NCBI GenBank assembly: GCA_934481445.1
Contig: CAKSPC010000009.1
Location: 1-59,880, forward strand
Direction: 5' to 3'
Source: an uncultured Oscillospiraceae bacterium
GTDB lineage: Bacteria; Bacillota; Clostridia; Oscillospirales; Ruminococcaceae
Length of the DNA: 59,880 nucleotides
Both the position numbers and the translations under genes were made by a program. Each line of letters starts with the position of its first letter. Position 1 is the stretch's first letter. This document shows, piece by piece, positions 43,598 to 51,352 of the stretch. Under the pieces are notes generated by a model that did no database searches, had not been told where the DNA came from, and saw nothing but the letters and a program-made list of their open reading frames with translations.

Positions 43598-44428
43598 TCA
43601 GAAATATGTGTTAAGGATCTTGTCCAGTGTGCCGTCAGCCTTGATCTCTGCGAGAGCCTCGTTCACGGGATCCTTTAACTCGCTGCCCTTCTTGAAGCAT
43701 ATTGCAAACTGCTCGGGAACGGAATCGGGCTCGGAGGACTGGTTCCATGTCTGCTCGTACTTGGAATCTGCAAGGTAGATGGTAGCAACTGTACTGTCTA
43801 CAATAACAGCGTCAAGTCTGCCGTTTGCAAGGTCGTCCCACGCATTCATGATGGAGGGGTACTCGTAGGTTTCAACATTGATACCATTCTTTGCGATGTA
43901 GTCGGTAAGGTAGATATCGGATGTTGTTTCCTCCTGATAGCCGACTCTCAGACCGTCAAGTTCTGCGGGGGACTTAGGCTTTACCGTGCCGTCCGCAAGT
44001 ACGTTGATGGACTGGTAGTTCTCGATGTAAGGATCGGAGAAGTCGTAGTCCAGCAGTCTGTCGGGGGTGATGGTAACGCCGGAGATAAGCATATCGTAAT
44101 CGCCCTTGTCAAGGCCTGCGAAGATGCCGTCCCAGCCTGTGTTTACCATCTCGACTTCGCAGCCGAGCTTTTCGCCGAGAGCGTACGCCAGCTCAACATC
44201 GATTCCGATGGGTGTAACGCCGTCTGTGTCATAATACTCGAAGGGGGGGTATGTGATCTCTGCGGCGGCGATGAGCTTTGCCTTGCCTACCTTGTTTGTG
44301 GTTTCGCCCTCGGAAGCTGTGCTGCTGTCGGAGGCGCTGCCTGTGCTGTTGGAAGCTGTGTTCGAGGAGCATGCTGTCGCTGTAAGTATCATAGCAGCCG
44401 CTGCAAGAACGGACATTATCTTTTTCAT
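43598..44428 (-). CDS. Polar amino acid ABC transporter substrate-binding lipoprotein
   Basis: A 276-aa family 3 binding protein. The signal peptide ends with the lipobox TATAC (cysteine near 20), followed by a Ser/Thr-rich linker. The mature domain shows ITYPPFEYYDTDGVTPIGID and AYALGEKLGCEVEMV, typical of HisJ/GlnH-type proteins. First gene of the operon. The amino acid bound is not obvious: polar or cystine-type ligands are all possible. Confidence 0.92.
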   Translation of the reverse strand: MKKIMSVLAAAAMILTATACSSNTASNSTGSASDSSTASEGETTNKVGKAKLIAAAEITYPPFEYYDTDGVTPIGIDVELAYALGEKLGCEVEMVNTGWDGIFAGLDKGDYDMLISGVTITPDRLLDYDFSDPYIENYQSINVLADGTVKPKSPAELDGLRVGYQEETTSDIYLTDYIAKNGINVETYEYPSIMNAWDDLANGRLDAVIVDSTVATIYLADSKYEQTWNQSSEPDSVPEQFAICFKKGSELKDPVNEALAEIKADGTLDKILNTYF

Positions 44429-44498
44429 TTTTAGTTTTCTCCTTTTTTACCTTATCTAAAATAGAAAATCACTCGGCAAAAAGCCGACCTATACAATT

Positions 44499-44527
44499 AG
44501 GATACCACAGATTTCATCCGTTGTCAA
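44499..44527 (-). promoter_or_regulatory. Promoter of the polar amino acid ABC operon
   Basis: On the minus strand, TTGACA, a 17-nt spacer and TATCCT lie about 70 nt upstream of the first gene. TTGTTGTTGAC repeats flank the -35 box. Confidence 0.65.
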
Positions 44528-44722
44528 CAACAACTTCAACAAATCCGGGAATACTGCGCAAATTTTATGAATTATCACATTTTTAGCCGAACAGCGGGCG
44601 TATTTTTCAAAAAGATTACTACAAAACGCCTAATTAGTTCATCACCACAATGTCACGTTAAATCGATAAAAATGAAAGATTTCGGCGGCGATAGTGCATT
44701 TTAAATCCATCCGTGCAAACAT
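44528..44722. other. AT-rich gap upstream of the polar amino acid ABC promoter
   Basis: No gene or clear RNA element was recognised between the promoter and the terminator of the cytidylate-kinase-like gene. Confidence 0.5.
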
Positions 44723-44746
44723 AAAGGAACGCCGAAGCGTTCCTTT
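44723..44746 (-). terminator. Terminator after the cytidylate-kinase-like gene
   Basis: A perfect 10-bp stem with a CGAA loop (AAAGGAACGC/GCGTTCCTTT). The minus-strand U-tract is short (TTTATGTTTG). Confidence 0.65.
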
Positions 44747-44759
44747 ATCATCATTTTTC

Positions 44760-45377
44760 TCAGTCAAGCTTTATCTTGATGAAATCCGAAATGATCTCAA
44801 CGCATTTCTCAAAGCCAAGGTTGCCGCTGTTAAGGCAGAGGTCGTAATTCCTTGCGTCGATCCATTCGCGGCCGGTATGCGCCTTGTAATAAGCGGCGCG
44901 CTCCTTGTCAATGGAGGTTATGCGCTTTATTGCTTCCCTGCGGTCGGTTATGCCGCGCACGTCTGCAACGTTCTTTATGCAGTTCTCTTCGTCGGCGTAC
45001 ACGAACACCCTTACTACTGAGGGATCATCCCTTAACACATAATCCGCGCAGCGGCCTACGATAACGCAGGGACTTTCCGCAGCAAGATGCTTTATCACCA
45101 TTGCCTGATAGTTGAACAGATTTTCCTCGGAGGTGAACTTGCTTTCGCTCGGGGAAATGATCTCCCCCTTATACACCTTCGGCTTTTTGAAAACACCCGA
45201 CGAGGTCTTTTCGTCGCTTTCGCCGAACAGCGCTTCATTGATACCGCTTGCGTCGGACGCAAGCCTTAGCAGCTCCTTGTCATAAAACCTTGCCCCGAGT
45301 TTGTCGGCAAGCATTTTTCCGATAGTCTTTCCGCCGCTGCCGTATCCGCGCGCGATGGTAACGATAAACTTATCCAT
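44760..45377 (-). CDS. Cytidylate kinase-like family protein
   Basis: A 205-aa P-loop protein of the cytidylate-kinase-like family common in gut Clostridia. It starts ITIARGYGSGGKTIGKMLAD (a GxGxGGK variant P-loop), then LGARFYDKELLRLASD. CVIVGRCADYVL is the second strand. It differs from true Cmk, which has GPSGAGKGT. The start at 45377 (MDKFIV) is preferred because GGAGG is 7 nt away, whereas it abuts the ATG at 45383. Substrate unknown. Confidence 0.85.
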   Translation of the reverse strand: MDKFIVTIARGYGSGGKTIGKMLADKLGARFYDKELLRLASDASGINEALFGESDEKTSSGVFKKPKVYKGEIISPSESKFTSEENLFNYQAMVIKHLAAESPCVIVGRCADYVLRDDPSVVRVFVYADEENCIKNVADVRGITDRREAIKRITSIDKERAAYYKAHTGREWIDARNYDLCLNSGNLGFEKCVEIISDFIKIKLD

Positions 45378-45423
45378 AGCCATCCCTCCTGCTTATATTT
45401 TAATTATAGATTAACATATTTTA

Positions 45424-45445
45424 TGCCTTTTGTCAAGGCATTTTT
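45424..45445. terminator. Hairpin upstream of the cytidylate-kinase-like gene
   Basis: TGCCTT and AAGGCA form a 6-bp stem followed by TTTTTG on the plus strand, where no plus-strand gene precedes it. The minus-strand copy contains TTGACA and may simply be promoter sequence. Confidence 0.3.
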
Positions 45446-45470
45446 GTATAAAATATACAACTTTTAAGCA

Positions 45471-45499
45471 CAAAAGGCACTGCCGTAACAATGCCTTTG
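45471..45499 (-). terminator. Terminator after livF
   Basis: AAAGGCA (45473-45479) pairs with TGCCTTT (45492-45498). The minus strand continues with TGTGCTTAAAAG, a weak U-tract. Confidence 0.5.
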
Positions 45500-45505
45500 C
45501 CGATG

Positions 45506-46216
45506 TTATTCTCCAAGATAAGCTTTCTTTACAGAGTCGTTGTTCATGAGCTCCTTTGCGTCGCCGGAGAGCACTATCTTGCCCGTTTCAAGAACATACG
45601 CCCTGTTCGCGATGGAAAGCGCCTTTTTCGCGTTCTGCTCTACAAGCAGGACGGTGGTGCCGCTCTTGTTGATCTCCTGGATTATGTCGAAGATCTCGCT
45701 GACGTACAGCGGCGACAGACCCATAGACGGCTCATCCATAAGCACAATGGATGGCTTGGACATCAGCGCCCTGCCCATCGCGAGCATCTGCTGCTCGCCG
45801 CCCGAAAGTGTGCCCGCGGACTGACTGCGGCGCTCCTGAAGTCTCGGGAAGCGCTTGAACACGTTCTCCAGTGACTCCTGTATCTCCGCCTTGTCTTTTC
45901 TTGTATATGCGCCCAGCATGAGGTTCTCGTAAACGGAGAGCTGCGCAAAAACGCGGCGTCCCTCGGGAACGTGAGCCATTCCCATGGAAACTATCTTGTG
46001 CGCGGGGGTCTTGGTGAGATCCTTTCCGCCGAACTTGATGGAACCATGCTTTGCGCCGACAAGTCCCGTTATGGTGTGAAGTATCGTGGTTTTGCCTGCG
46101 CCGTTCGCACCGATAAGCGCGATTATCTCGCCCTGCTCCACGTCAAAGGAAATACCCTTGATGGCGTTGATAGCCCCGTAATATACCTCTAGATCCTTGA
46201 TTGACAGCATTGCCAT
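45506..46216 (-). CDS. livF: Branched-chain amino acid ABC transporter ATP-binding protein LivF
   Basis: A 236-aa ATPase with Walker A GANGAGKTTILHT, signature LSGGEQQMLAMGRALM and Walker B SIVLMDEPSMGLSP. The short form, with EVYYGAINAIKGISFDV at the start, is characteristic of LivF. It pairs with LivG under the LivH-LivM membrane dimer. GGAGG lies 8 nt before the first ATG. Last gene of the liv operon. Confidence 0.95.
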   Translation of the reverse strand: MAMLSIKDLEVYYGAINAIKGISFDVEQGEIIALIGANGAGKTTILHTITGLVGAKHGSIKFGGKDLTKTPAHKIVSMGMAHVPEGRRVFAQLSVYENLMLGAYTRKDKAEIQESLENVFKRFPRLQERRSQSAGTLSGGEQQMLAMGRALMSKPSIVLMDEPSMGLSPLYVSEIFDIIQEINKSGTTVLLVEQNAKKALSIANRAYVLETGKIVLSGDAKELMNNDSVKKAYLGE

Positions 46217-46229
46217 GAGCGTTTCCTCC

Positions 46230-47006
46230 TTATTCTCCGAGATATGCCGTGATGACCTTCGGGTCGTTCAGCACCGCGGAGGTTTCGCCCTGCGCAAGCT
46301 CCTGACCGAAGTTGAGCACCGTAAGTTCCTCGCATATACCCGAAACAAGCTTCATATCATGCTCGATAAGCAGGATAGTCATGTTGAATGAATCGCGAAC
46401 GAAATGTATCGTCTGCATGAGCTCTGCGGTTTCGTTGGGATTCATGCCCGCCGCAGGCTCGTCGAGTAGCAGCAGCTTCGGATCCGTTGCAAGAGCACGC
46501 GCGATCTCCAACTTTCTCTGCTTTCCGTAGGGGAGGTTCGCCGCAAGCTGCTCTGCCTCGCCGTCCAGCTCGAAAACCTTCAGCAGCTCCATCGCCTTGG
46601 CGGTGACGCGCTTTTCCTCCTTGAAATATCTTGGCAGACGCAGAACGCCTTCTATCGCCGTGTAGTTCGTATGGTTGTGCAGACCCGCCTTTACGTTGTC
46701 CAGCACGCTCATGTTCTTGAACAGGCGTATATTCTGGAAAGTACGCGCGATACCGTCGCGGTTTATAACTATGGCGGGCTTGCCGGTGATATTCTTTCCG
46801 TCAAGGATTATGCTTCCCGAAGTGGGCTTGTAAACGCCCGTGAGCATATTGAACACGGTGGTCTTGCCGGCACCGTTCGGGCCGATAAGTCCGTAGAGCT
46901 GACCTTTCTTTATGGTCATGTTAAGACCGTCAACGGCGCGCAGACCGCCGAACTGTATCGAAAGGTTCTTTACCTCAAGCATGGGAGTTGTCTTGTTCTC
47001 TTCCAT
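46230..47006 (-). CDS. livG: Branched-chain amino acid ABC transporter ATP-binding protein LivG
   Basis: A 258-aa ATPase with Walker A GPNGAGKTTVFNMLTG and the variant signature LPYGKQRKLEIARAL that is typical of LivG (in place of LSGGQ). Walker B is LLLLDEPAAGMNP, and IEHDMKLVSGICE follows. Its start shares one base with the livM stop (TAATG), which implies translational coupling. Confidence 0.95.
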   Translation of the reverse strand: MEENKTTPMLEVKNLSIQFGGLRAVDGLNMTIKKGQLYGLIGPNGAGKTTVFNMLTGVYKPTSGSIILDGKNITGKPAIVINRDGIARTFQNIRLFKNMSVLDNVKAGLHNHTNYTAIEGVLRLPRYFKEEKRVTAKAMELLKVFELDGEAEQLAANLPYGKQRKLEIARALATDPKLLLLDEPAAGMNPNETAELMQTIHFVRDSFNMTILLIEHDMKLVSGICEELTVLNFGQELAQGETSAVLNDPKVITAYLGE

Positions 47007-48082
47007 TATGCCGCACCTCCCGCTTTATTTTTGTTTCGCACGAATATATTCTTTATCTTCTGAACAGGGGCGGAAGCGCCGATCCTTTCGCGCAGCATGA
47101 TGAATGCAGGCGCGTTGTTGAAGATCATCATAAGGATAAGAACTATCGCGTAGATAAGCATTCTGTAATCGCCGAGCTCGCGGAATATCTCCGGCAGGGC
47201 ATACAGCACGATGGTCGCAATGACCGATCCGCGCAGGCTTCCCAGTCCGCCGAGGACAACGAAAACAAGTATCAGAATCGAAAGGTTATAGTCGAACTTC
47301 TTGGAAACCAGCGAGGTTATCGAGTGGGAATAAAGCACGCCCGCAACGCCTGCGATAGCCGCAGAAACAACGAATGCGATAAGTCTGTACTTTGTCACGT
47401 TTATGCCCACGGACTGCGCCGCGATATAGTTGTCACGTATCGCCATGCAGGCACGTCCCGTGCGGGAATCAATAAAGTTCATAAGTATAACGAGGCACAC
47501 CAGCAGAACTATTACGACCAGCAGGAGGTTGGTGTCCTGCGGCGCTTTCATGCCGAGCGGACCCTGTGTAACGTCCACCTTGGTAGCCGCGTCGATATCG
47601 GTTATGGAAGCCGCAAATCCGAAGTGCAGTCCGTCCTTGTCCATCGCAACATAGATGTTGTTTGCAAGCGCCTTGATAATCTCGCCGAAACCGAGGGTAA
47701 CGATCGCGAGATAGTCGCCGCGCAGACGGAGAACGGGGATGCCGATGAGCACGCCGAATATCGCCGCCGCAACGCCGCCTATCAGCAGCGCGATTATCAT
47801 GCGAAGCCATGACGGCTGAATAGTATCCTGTGTGATGATCGAGAACATTCCGCCGACATACGCGCCCACACACATAAAGCCCGCATGACCCAGCGAAAGC
47901 TCACCGAGAATGCCAACCGTAAGGTTAAGCGAAATGGACAGGATAATGTAAATTCCTATGGGGATAAGCAGACCCGAAAGCTGGCTGCCGAGCACTCCCG
48001 TTACGGAAAGAATGCCGAAAACAACGAAGAATGCGAGGGTCATGCCAAAGGTTATAAGGTTGCTTCTTGTTACTTTTCTCAT
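47006..48082 (-). CDS. livM: Branched-chain amino acid ABC transporter permease LivM
   Basis: A 358-aa permease with about nine transmembrane helices. GILGELSLGHAGFMCVGAY and LRLRGDYLAIVTLGFGEI are hallmark LivM segments. The tail is cytoplasmic and basic. It forms the translocation channel with LivH. A periplasmic-side insertion (about residues 180-215) contains FAASITDIDAATKVDVTQGP. It lies 12 nt after livH. Confidence 0.95.
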   Translation of the reverse strand: MRKVTRSNLITFGMTLAFFVVFGILSVTGVLGSQLSGLLIPIGIYIILSISLNLTVGILGELSLGHAGFMCVGAYVGGMFSIITQDTIQPSWLRMIIALLIGGVAAAIFGVLIGIPVLRLRGDYLAIVTLGFGEIIKALANNIYVAMDKDGLHFGFAASITDIDAATKVDVTQGPLGMKAPQDTNLLLVVIVLLVCLVILMNFIDSRTGRACMAIRDNYIAAQSVGINVTKYRLIAFVVSAAIAGVAGVLYSHSITSLVSKKFDYNLSILILVFVVLGGLGSLRGSVIATIVLYALPEIFRELGDYRMLIYAIVLILMMIFNNAPAFIMLRERIGASAPVQKIKNIFVRNKNKAGGAA

Positions 48083-48094
48083 GCGAATCCCCCC

Positions 48095-49036
48095 TTAAAC
48101 CTTTTCGTTTATCTTCTTGCCGAGGATACCCGTGGGTCTTACCACGAGCACGATTATCAGCACGAGGAAAACTATCGCGTCGGAAAGCTGCGAGGATATG
48201 TAAGCCTTGGAAAGCTGCTCGATAACGCCGAGAAGAACGCCGCCGATCATTGCGCCGGGAATGCTTCCGATGCCGCCGAATACGGCTGCAACGAACGCCT
48301 TGATGCCGGGCATGGAGCCGGTGTACGGGCTGATCTGCGGGTAGCTGGAGCACATCAGAACGCTTGCGACCGCCGCAAGTGCGGAGCCTATCGCAAATGT
48401 AAGCGAGATGGTGCCGTTTACGTTTATGCCCATGAGCTGAGCAGCGCCCTTATCCTCGGATACCGCCAGCATAGCCTTGCCTGCCTTAGTCTTGTTTATG
48501 AACAGCGTCAGCGCTACCATGATAACTACCGATACCACGATGGAGAGGAATGTTTCCATGGATATCGTCATAGCGGGCTTTGCCGCGTCGGCGGGAGCCG
48601 CCGTGAAGAACCGGGGAGCTCGTCCGTCGTCGAAAATTGTGAGGAAAGGAGGAGCACCGGCAGCAACGGACGTGAAATTCCGCGCAGCAGAGCCGAATAT
48701 CAGCAGCGCAAGGTTCTGTAACAGGTAGCTTACGCCAATGGCGGTAATAAGCACCGCAAGAGGAGGCGCGTTTCTGAGTGGCTTGTACGCTACCTTTTCA
48801 ATAACCACGCCGAGCACAGTGCAAACGACTATTCCGATGACAACAGAGAGCCACACGGGGCACCATGCAGTGGACATTGCGGTGAAAACCGTAAATCCGC
48901 CAACCATGATGATATCACCGTGGGCAAAGTTAAGCATTTTTGCAATGCCGTAAACCATCGTGTATCCCAGTGCTATCAGTGCATAGATACTACCGAGGCT
49001 TATTCCGTTGACAAGGTAAGATACGAAGCTCATCAT
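48095..49036 (-). CDS. livH: Branched-chain amino acid ABC transporter permease LivH
   Basis: A 313-aa permease with about eight transmembrane helices. The N-terminal LVNGISLGSIYALIALGYTM, then VYGIAKMLNFAHGDIIMVGG, is diagnostic of LivH. The C-half has AFVAAVFGGIGSIPGAMIGG. It partners with LivM. GGAGA precedes the start. It is separated from the binding-protein gene by about 200 nt that hold a long hairpin. Confidence 0.95.
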   Translation of the reverse strand: MMSFVSYLVNGISLGSIYALIALGYTMVYGIAKMLNFAHGDIIMVGGFTVFTAMSTAWCPVWLSVVIGIVVCTVLGVVIEKVAYKPLRNAPPLAVLITAIGVSYLLQNLALLIFGSAARNFTSVAAGAPPFLTIFDDGRAPRFFTAAPADAAKPAMTISMETFLSIVVSVVIMVALTLFINKTKAGKAMLAVSEDKGAAQLMGINVNGTISLTFAIGSALAAVASVLMCSSYPQISPYTGSMPGIKAFVAAVFGGIGSIPGAMIGGVLLGVIEQLSKAYISSQLSDAIVFLVLIIVLVVRPTGILGKKINEKV

Positions 49037-49155
49037 AGAGCTCTCTCCTTTCGGGTTGAAAATTCTGCCGCATATTAAAACAAACTCTCCGTGGAATTTG
49101 CTTTAATTTACGGCAGTAGATATTGCCGTAAAAAATTTATCCCATATTACACAAA

Positions 49156-49206
49156 TAAGACCCGTACAGTCCCGCGCAAAAACGCGGAACCATACATACG
49201 GGTCTG
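49156..49206 (-). terminator. Intercistronic hairpin after livJ
   Basis: A perfect 9-bp outer stem (49158-49166 with 49197-49205) encloses a CCGCG/CGCGG inner stem and is followed on the minus strand by TTATTTGTG. It is probably a partial terminator between the binding-protein gene and livH. Confidence 0.65.
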
Positions 49207-49236
49207 GAATTTGTTGATCAGGAGCCTTTCGGAAGA

Positions 49237-50460
49237 TTACATAGCCTCGTAAGAGCCTACGCCGTCATTAACAACGATCTTCATAACCTGGGGAGCCTTT
49301 GTGGGCTCGCCATCGGCGGTCCAGGTTGTTGTACCTGTGATACCCTCGAGGGTGATCTCTGTCATAGCAACCTTTACCTTGTCGCAGATATCGGAAGCAC
49401 TCATGGAAGCGTCGTCAACGCCTGCCTTTTCGAGAGCCATCTTGATGGCGTAAACCGCGTCGTAAGCATCAGCAGCAAACTGGATCGGGACTTCGCCGTT
49501 TGTCATTTCCTCGTAAGCAGCTGTAAAAGCAGCAGACTTGGGCTCGGGGGAAGAGGCAGCGAAAGGAGTCATAACCATAACGCCGTCAGCAATATCAACC
49601 TTATCGCCGAGCTGGTCGATAAGACCGTCAAGGCCGTCGCCGCCGAGTACGGGGATGGTCAGACCGAGGGACTGAGCCTGCTGGAGGATCAGGGAAGCTT
49701 CCTGATAGTAGATAGGCAGGAACAGGAGGTCAGCGCCGCTGTCCATTACCTTCTGGATCTGTACGGAGAAGTCAGTCTTTGCGTCTGCTGTGAAAGCTTC
49801 AACGTCTGCGATCTCAAGACCCTTTTCTGCAGCTTCTGCTCTGAAGCCGTCGAGGATACCGGAGGAGTAAACATCGGAGCTGTCGTAGATGATGCCGACC
49901 TTTGTGCCAAGGTTGTTGTCAACAATGTAATCGGCAGCGATCTTACCCTGACCGGGATCAGTGAAGCATACGCGGAAGCAGTTGTCGCCTGCTGTGATAG
50001 CGTCGATAGCGGAACCGGAAGGTGTCAGCAGGAACATATTGTCCTTTGCAGCTTCAGCGCTTACTGCGATGCAGGGAGCGGATGTAACTGTACCAACGAG
50101 GAGCTTCATGCCTGCGTCCTTCAGGGTGTTGTATGCGTTTACAGACTTTTCAGCGTCGTGCTCGTCATCCTGGAAGTTGAGTTCCAGTGTCATGCCGTTT
50201 ACGCCGCCTGCTGCATTTATCTCATTTACTGCGAGCTGAGCGCCGTTCTTAACTGCGTTACCGTAAACAGCTGCAGCGCCTGTGATCGGGCCGATACCGC
50301 CGATAACCAGCTTGCCGCCTGTAGCTGTGCCGTCTGTGCTGTTGCCTTCGGAAGCTGTGCTGTTACTGTTGGAAGCTGTGTTGTTAGAGCAGCCCGAGAA
50401 GGGAACTGCCATTGCCGCAGCGAGGGAAACCGCTGCAACCTTAGTCCAAACATTTTTCAT
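49237..50460 (-). CDS. livJ: Branched-chain amino acid-binding lipoprotein
   Basis: A 407-aa type I periplasmic-binding-fold lipoprotein. The signal sequence MKNVWTKVAAVSLAAAMAVP is followed by the lipobox FSGC and a Ser/Asn/Thr-rich linker. IGPITGAAAVYGNAVKNGAQ, the ligand-binding SAPCIAVSAEAAKDN loop and VGIIYDSSDVYSSG are typical of LivJ/LivK-like proteins. Leu, Ile or Val is the expected ligand, but related amides and peptides are bound by some members. First gene of the liv operon. Confidence 0.93.
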   Translation of the reverse strand: MKNVWTKVAAVSLAAAMAVPFSGCSNNTASNSNSTASEGNSTDGTATGGKLVIGGIGPITGAAAVYGNAVKNGAQLAVNEINAAGGVNGMTLELNFQDDEHDAEKSVNAYNTLKDAGMKLLVGTVTSAPCIAVSAEAAKDNMFLLTPSGSAIDAITAGDNCFRVCFTDPGQGKIAADYIVDNNLGTKVGIIYDSSDVYSSGILDGFRAEAAEKGLEIADVEAFTADAKTDFSVQIQKVMDSGADLLFLPIYYQEASLILQQAQSLGLTIPVLGGDGLDGLIDQLGDKVDIADGVMVMTPFAASSPEPKSAAFTAAYEEMTNGEVPIQFAADAYDAVYAIKMALEKAGVDDASMSASDICDKVKVAMTEITLEGITGTTTWTADGEPTKAPQVMKIVVNDGVGSYEAM

Positions 50461-50744
50461 TTTAGTTTCTTCCTTTCCTAACCACTGCCTGCGGAAAAGT
50501 TCTTACAAAACCGTGATTTACCGCAGAGCACCGCATTTTTTCAATGCTGTTTGAGTTGCAGAAATTATCGAATGATAATTTTCTTTGCAATAATATAATA
50601 ACCTTTAATTCAAAATCTGTCAATGATTAAAAAGCATTGATTATTGAATGCACTTAATAAAATTTTTGTACATTTTTAACTAAAATCTCATAAATCAATA
50701 TAATAAGCAGTCAAAAATGCCTTGTTTTCTGCACAGTTGCGAAA
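50461..50744. other. AT-rich intergenic region upstream of livJ
   Basis: No gene is visible. It contains the livJ promoter (50595-50623) and an ATTATCGAATGATAAT palindrome near 50556-50571 in the leader. Otherwise nothing was recognised. Confidence 0.5.
50595..50623 (-). promoter_or_regulatory. Promoter of the liv operon
   Basis: On the minus strand, TTGACA, a 17-nt spacer and TATTAT lie about 135 nt upstream of livJ. Confidence 0.7.
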
Positions 50745-50776
50745 AATATGCGCCTTAAAGCATTATTAAGGCGCAT
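50745..50776 (-). terminator. Terminator after ireB
   Basis: A perfect 10-bp stem (50748-50757 with 50767-50776) is followed on the minus strand by ATTTTTCG. Confidence 0.85.
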
Positions 50777-50799
50777 GAATATTTCATTATATTCGGCGG

Positions 50800-51045
50800 T
50801 CAGTTGGAGAGATACGACTTCACCAGCACCTGCAGAAGCTCGTCCCGGTCAATATGGCGGATAAGCCCGCGCGCATTGTTGAAAGTCGTGATATATGTAG
50901 GATCCTCCGAAAGAATATAGCCGACAAGCTGATTTATGGGATTGTAACCCTTCTGCTTCAGCGCGTCATATACCGTGGTAAGGATCTCTTTCATTTCGTT
51001 TTCTCTGTCCTCGTGCACCGAAAAAGTCATTGTCTTATCTGTCAT
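50800..51045 (-). CDS. ireB: IreB family regulatory protein (UPF0297)
   Basis: An 81-aa protein with the diagnostic blocks [20 protein letters not shown] and [17 protein letters not shown]. In Enterococcus, IreB is a phosphorylation target of the IreK kinase/IreP phosphatase pair controlling cephalosporin tolerance. The start at 51045 (MTDKTMTF) gives the family length. The longer frame would begin upstream of the predicted transcription start. The usual Firmicute neighbours alaS, yqgF/ruvX and a DUF1292 gene are absent: it stands alone between a promoter and a terminator. Confidence 0.93.
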   Translation of the reverse strand: MTDKTMTFSVHEDRENEMKEILTTVYDALKQKGYNPINQLVGYILSEDPTYITTFNNARGLIRHIDRDELLQVLVKSYLSN

Positions 51046-51109
51046 AGCGTCAAATCCTTCCTTAGTCAGAATGATGGGCAAAATAAAGGTCCCACTCCAC
51101 CCCATAACT

Positions 51110-51138
51110 ATTATACACATTTTGCCGTATGATTACAA
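51110..51138 (-). promoter_or_regulatory. Promoter of ireB
   Basis: On the minus strand, TTGTAA, a 17-nt spacer and TATAAT. The predicted transcript starts near 51103. Confidence 0.7.
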
Positions 51139-51269
51139 CCGTATTTCTCAATTTAAACAAACCGCAGCGGCAAAATCTCTGATTATCACAAAAAAAATCT
51201 TTTTCTTTTGGATAATCTCACAAAAAATACGCGGTAAAATCTACATATTTATAAAATTTGCTAAAGCAC

Positions 51270-51298
51270 TTGTATATTAAAGGTATTTGTGCTATAAT
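51270..51298 (+). promoter_or_regulatory. Promoter of the DivIVA-like gene
   Basis: TTGTAT, a 17-nt spacer and TATAAT lie about 55 nt upstream of the start at 51353. Diverges from the ireB promoter. Confidence 0.75.
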
Positions 51299-51352
51299 TG
51301 TATCAGACATTTATGTTGTTTTTCAATTCTATTTTTCAGGAGGATCATTATT

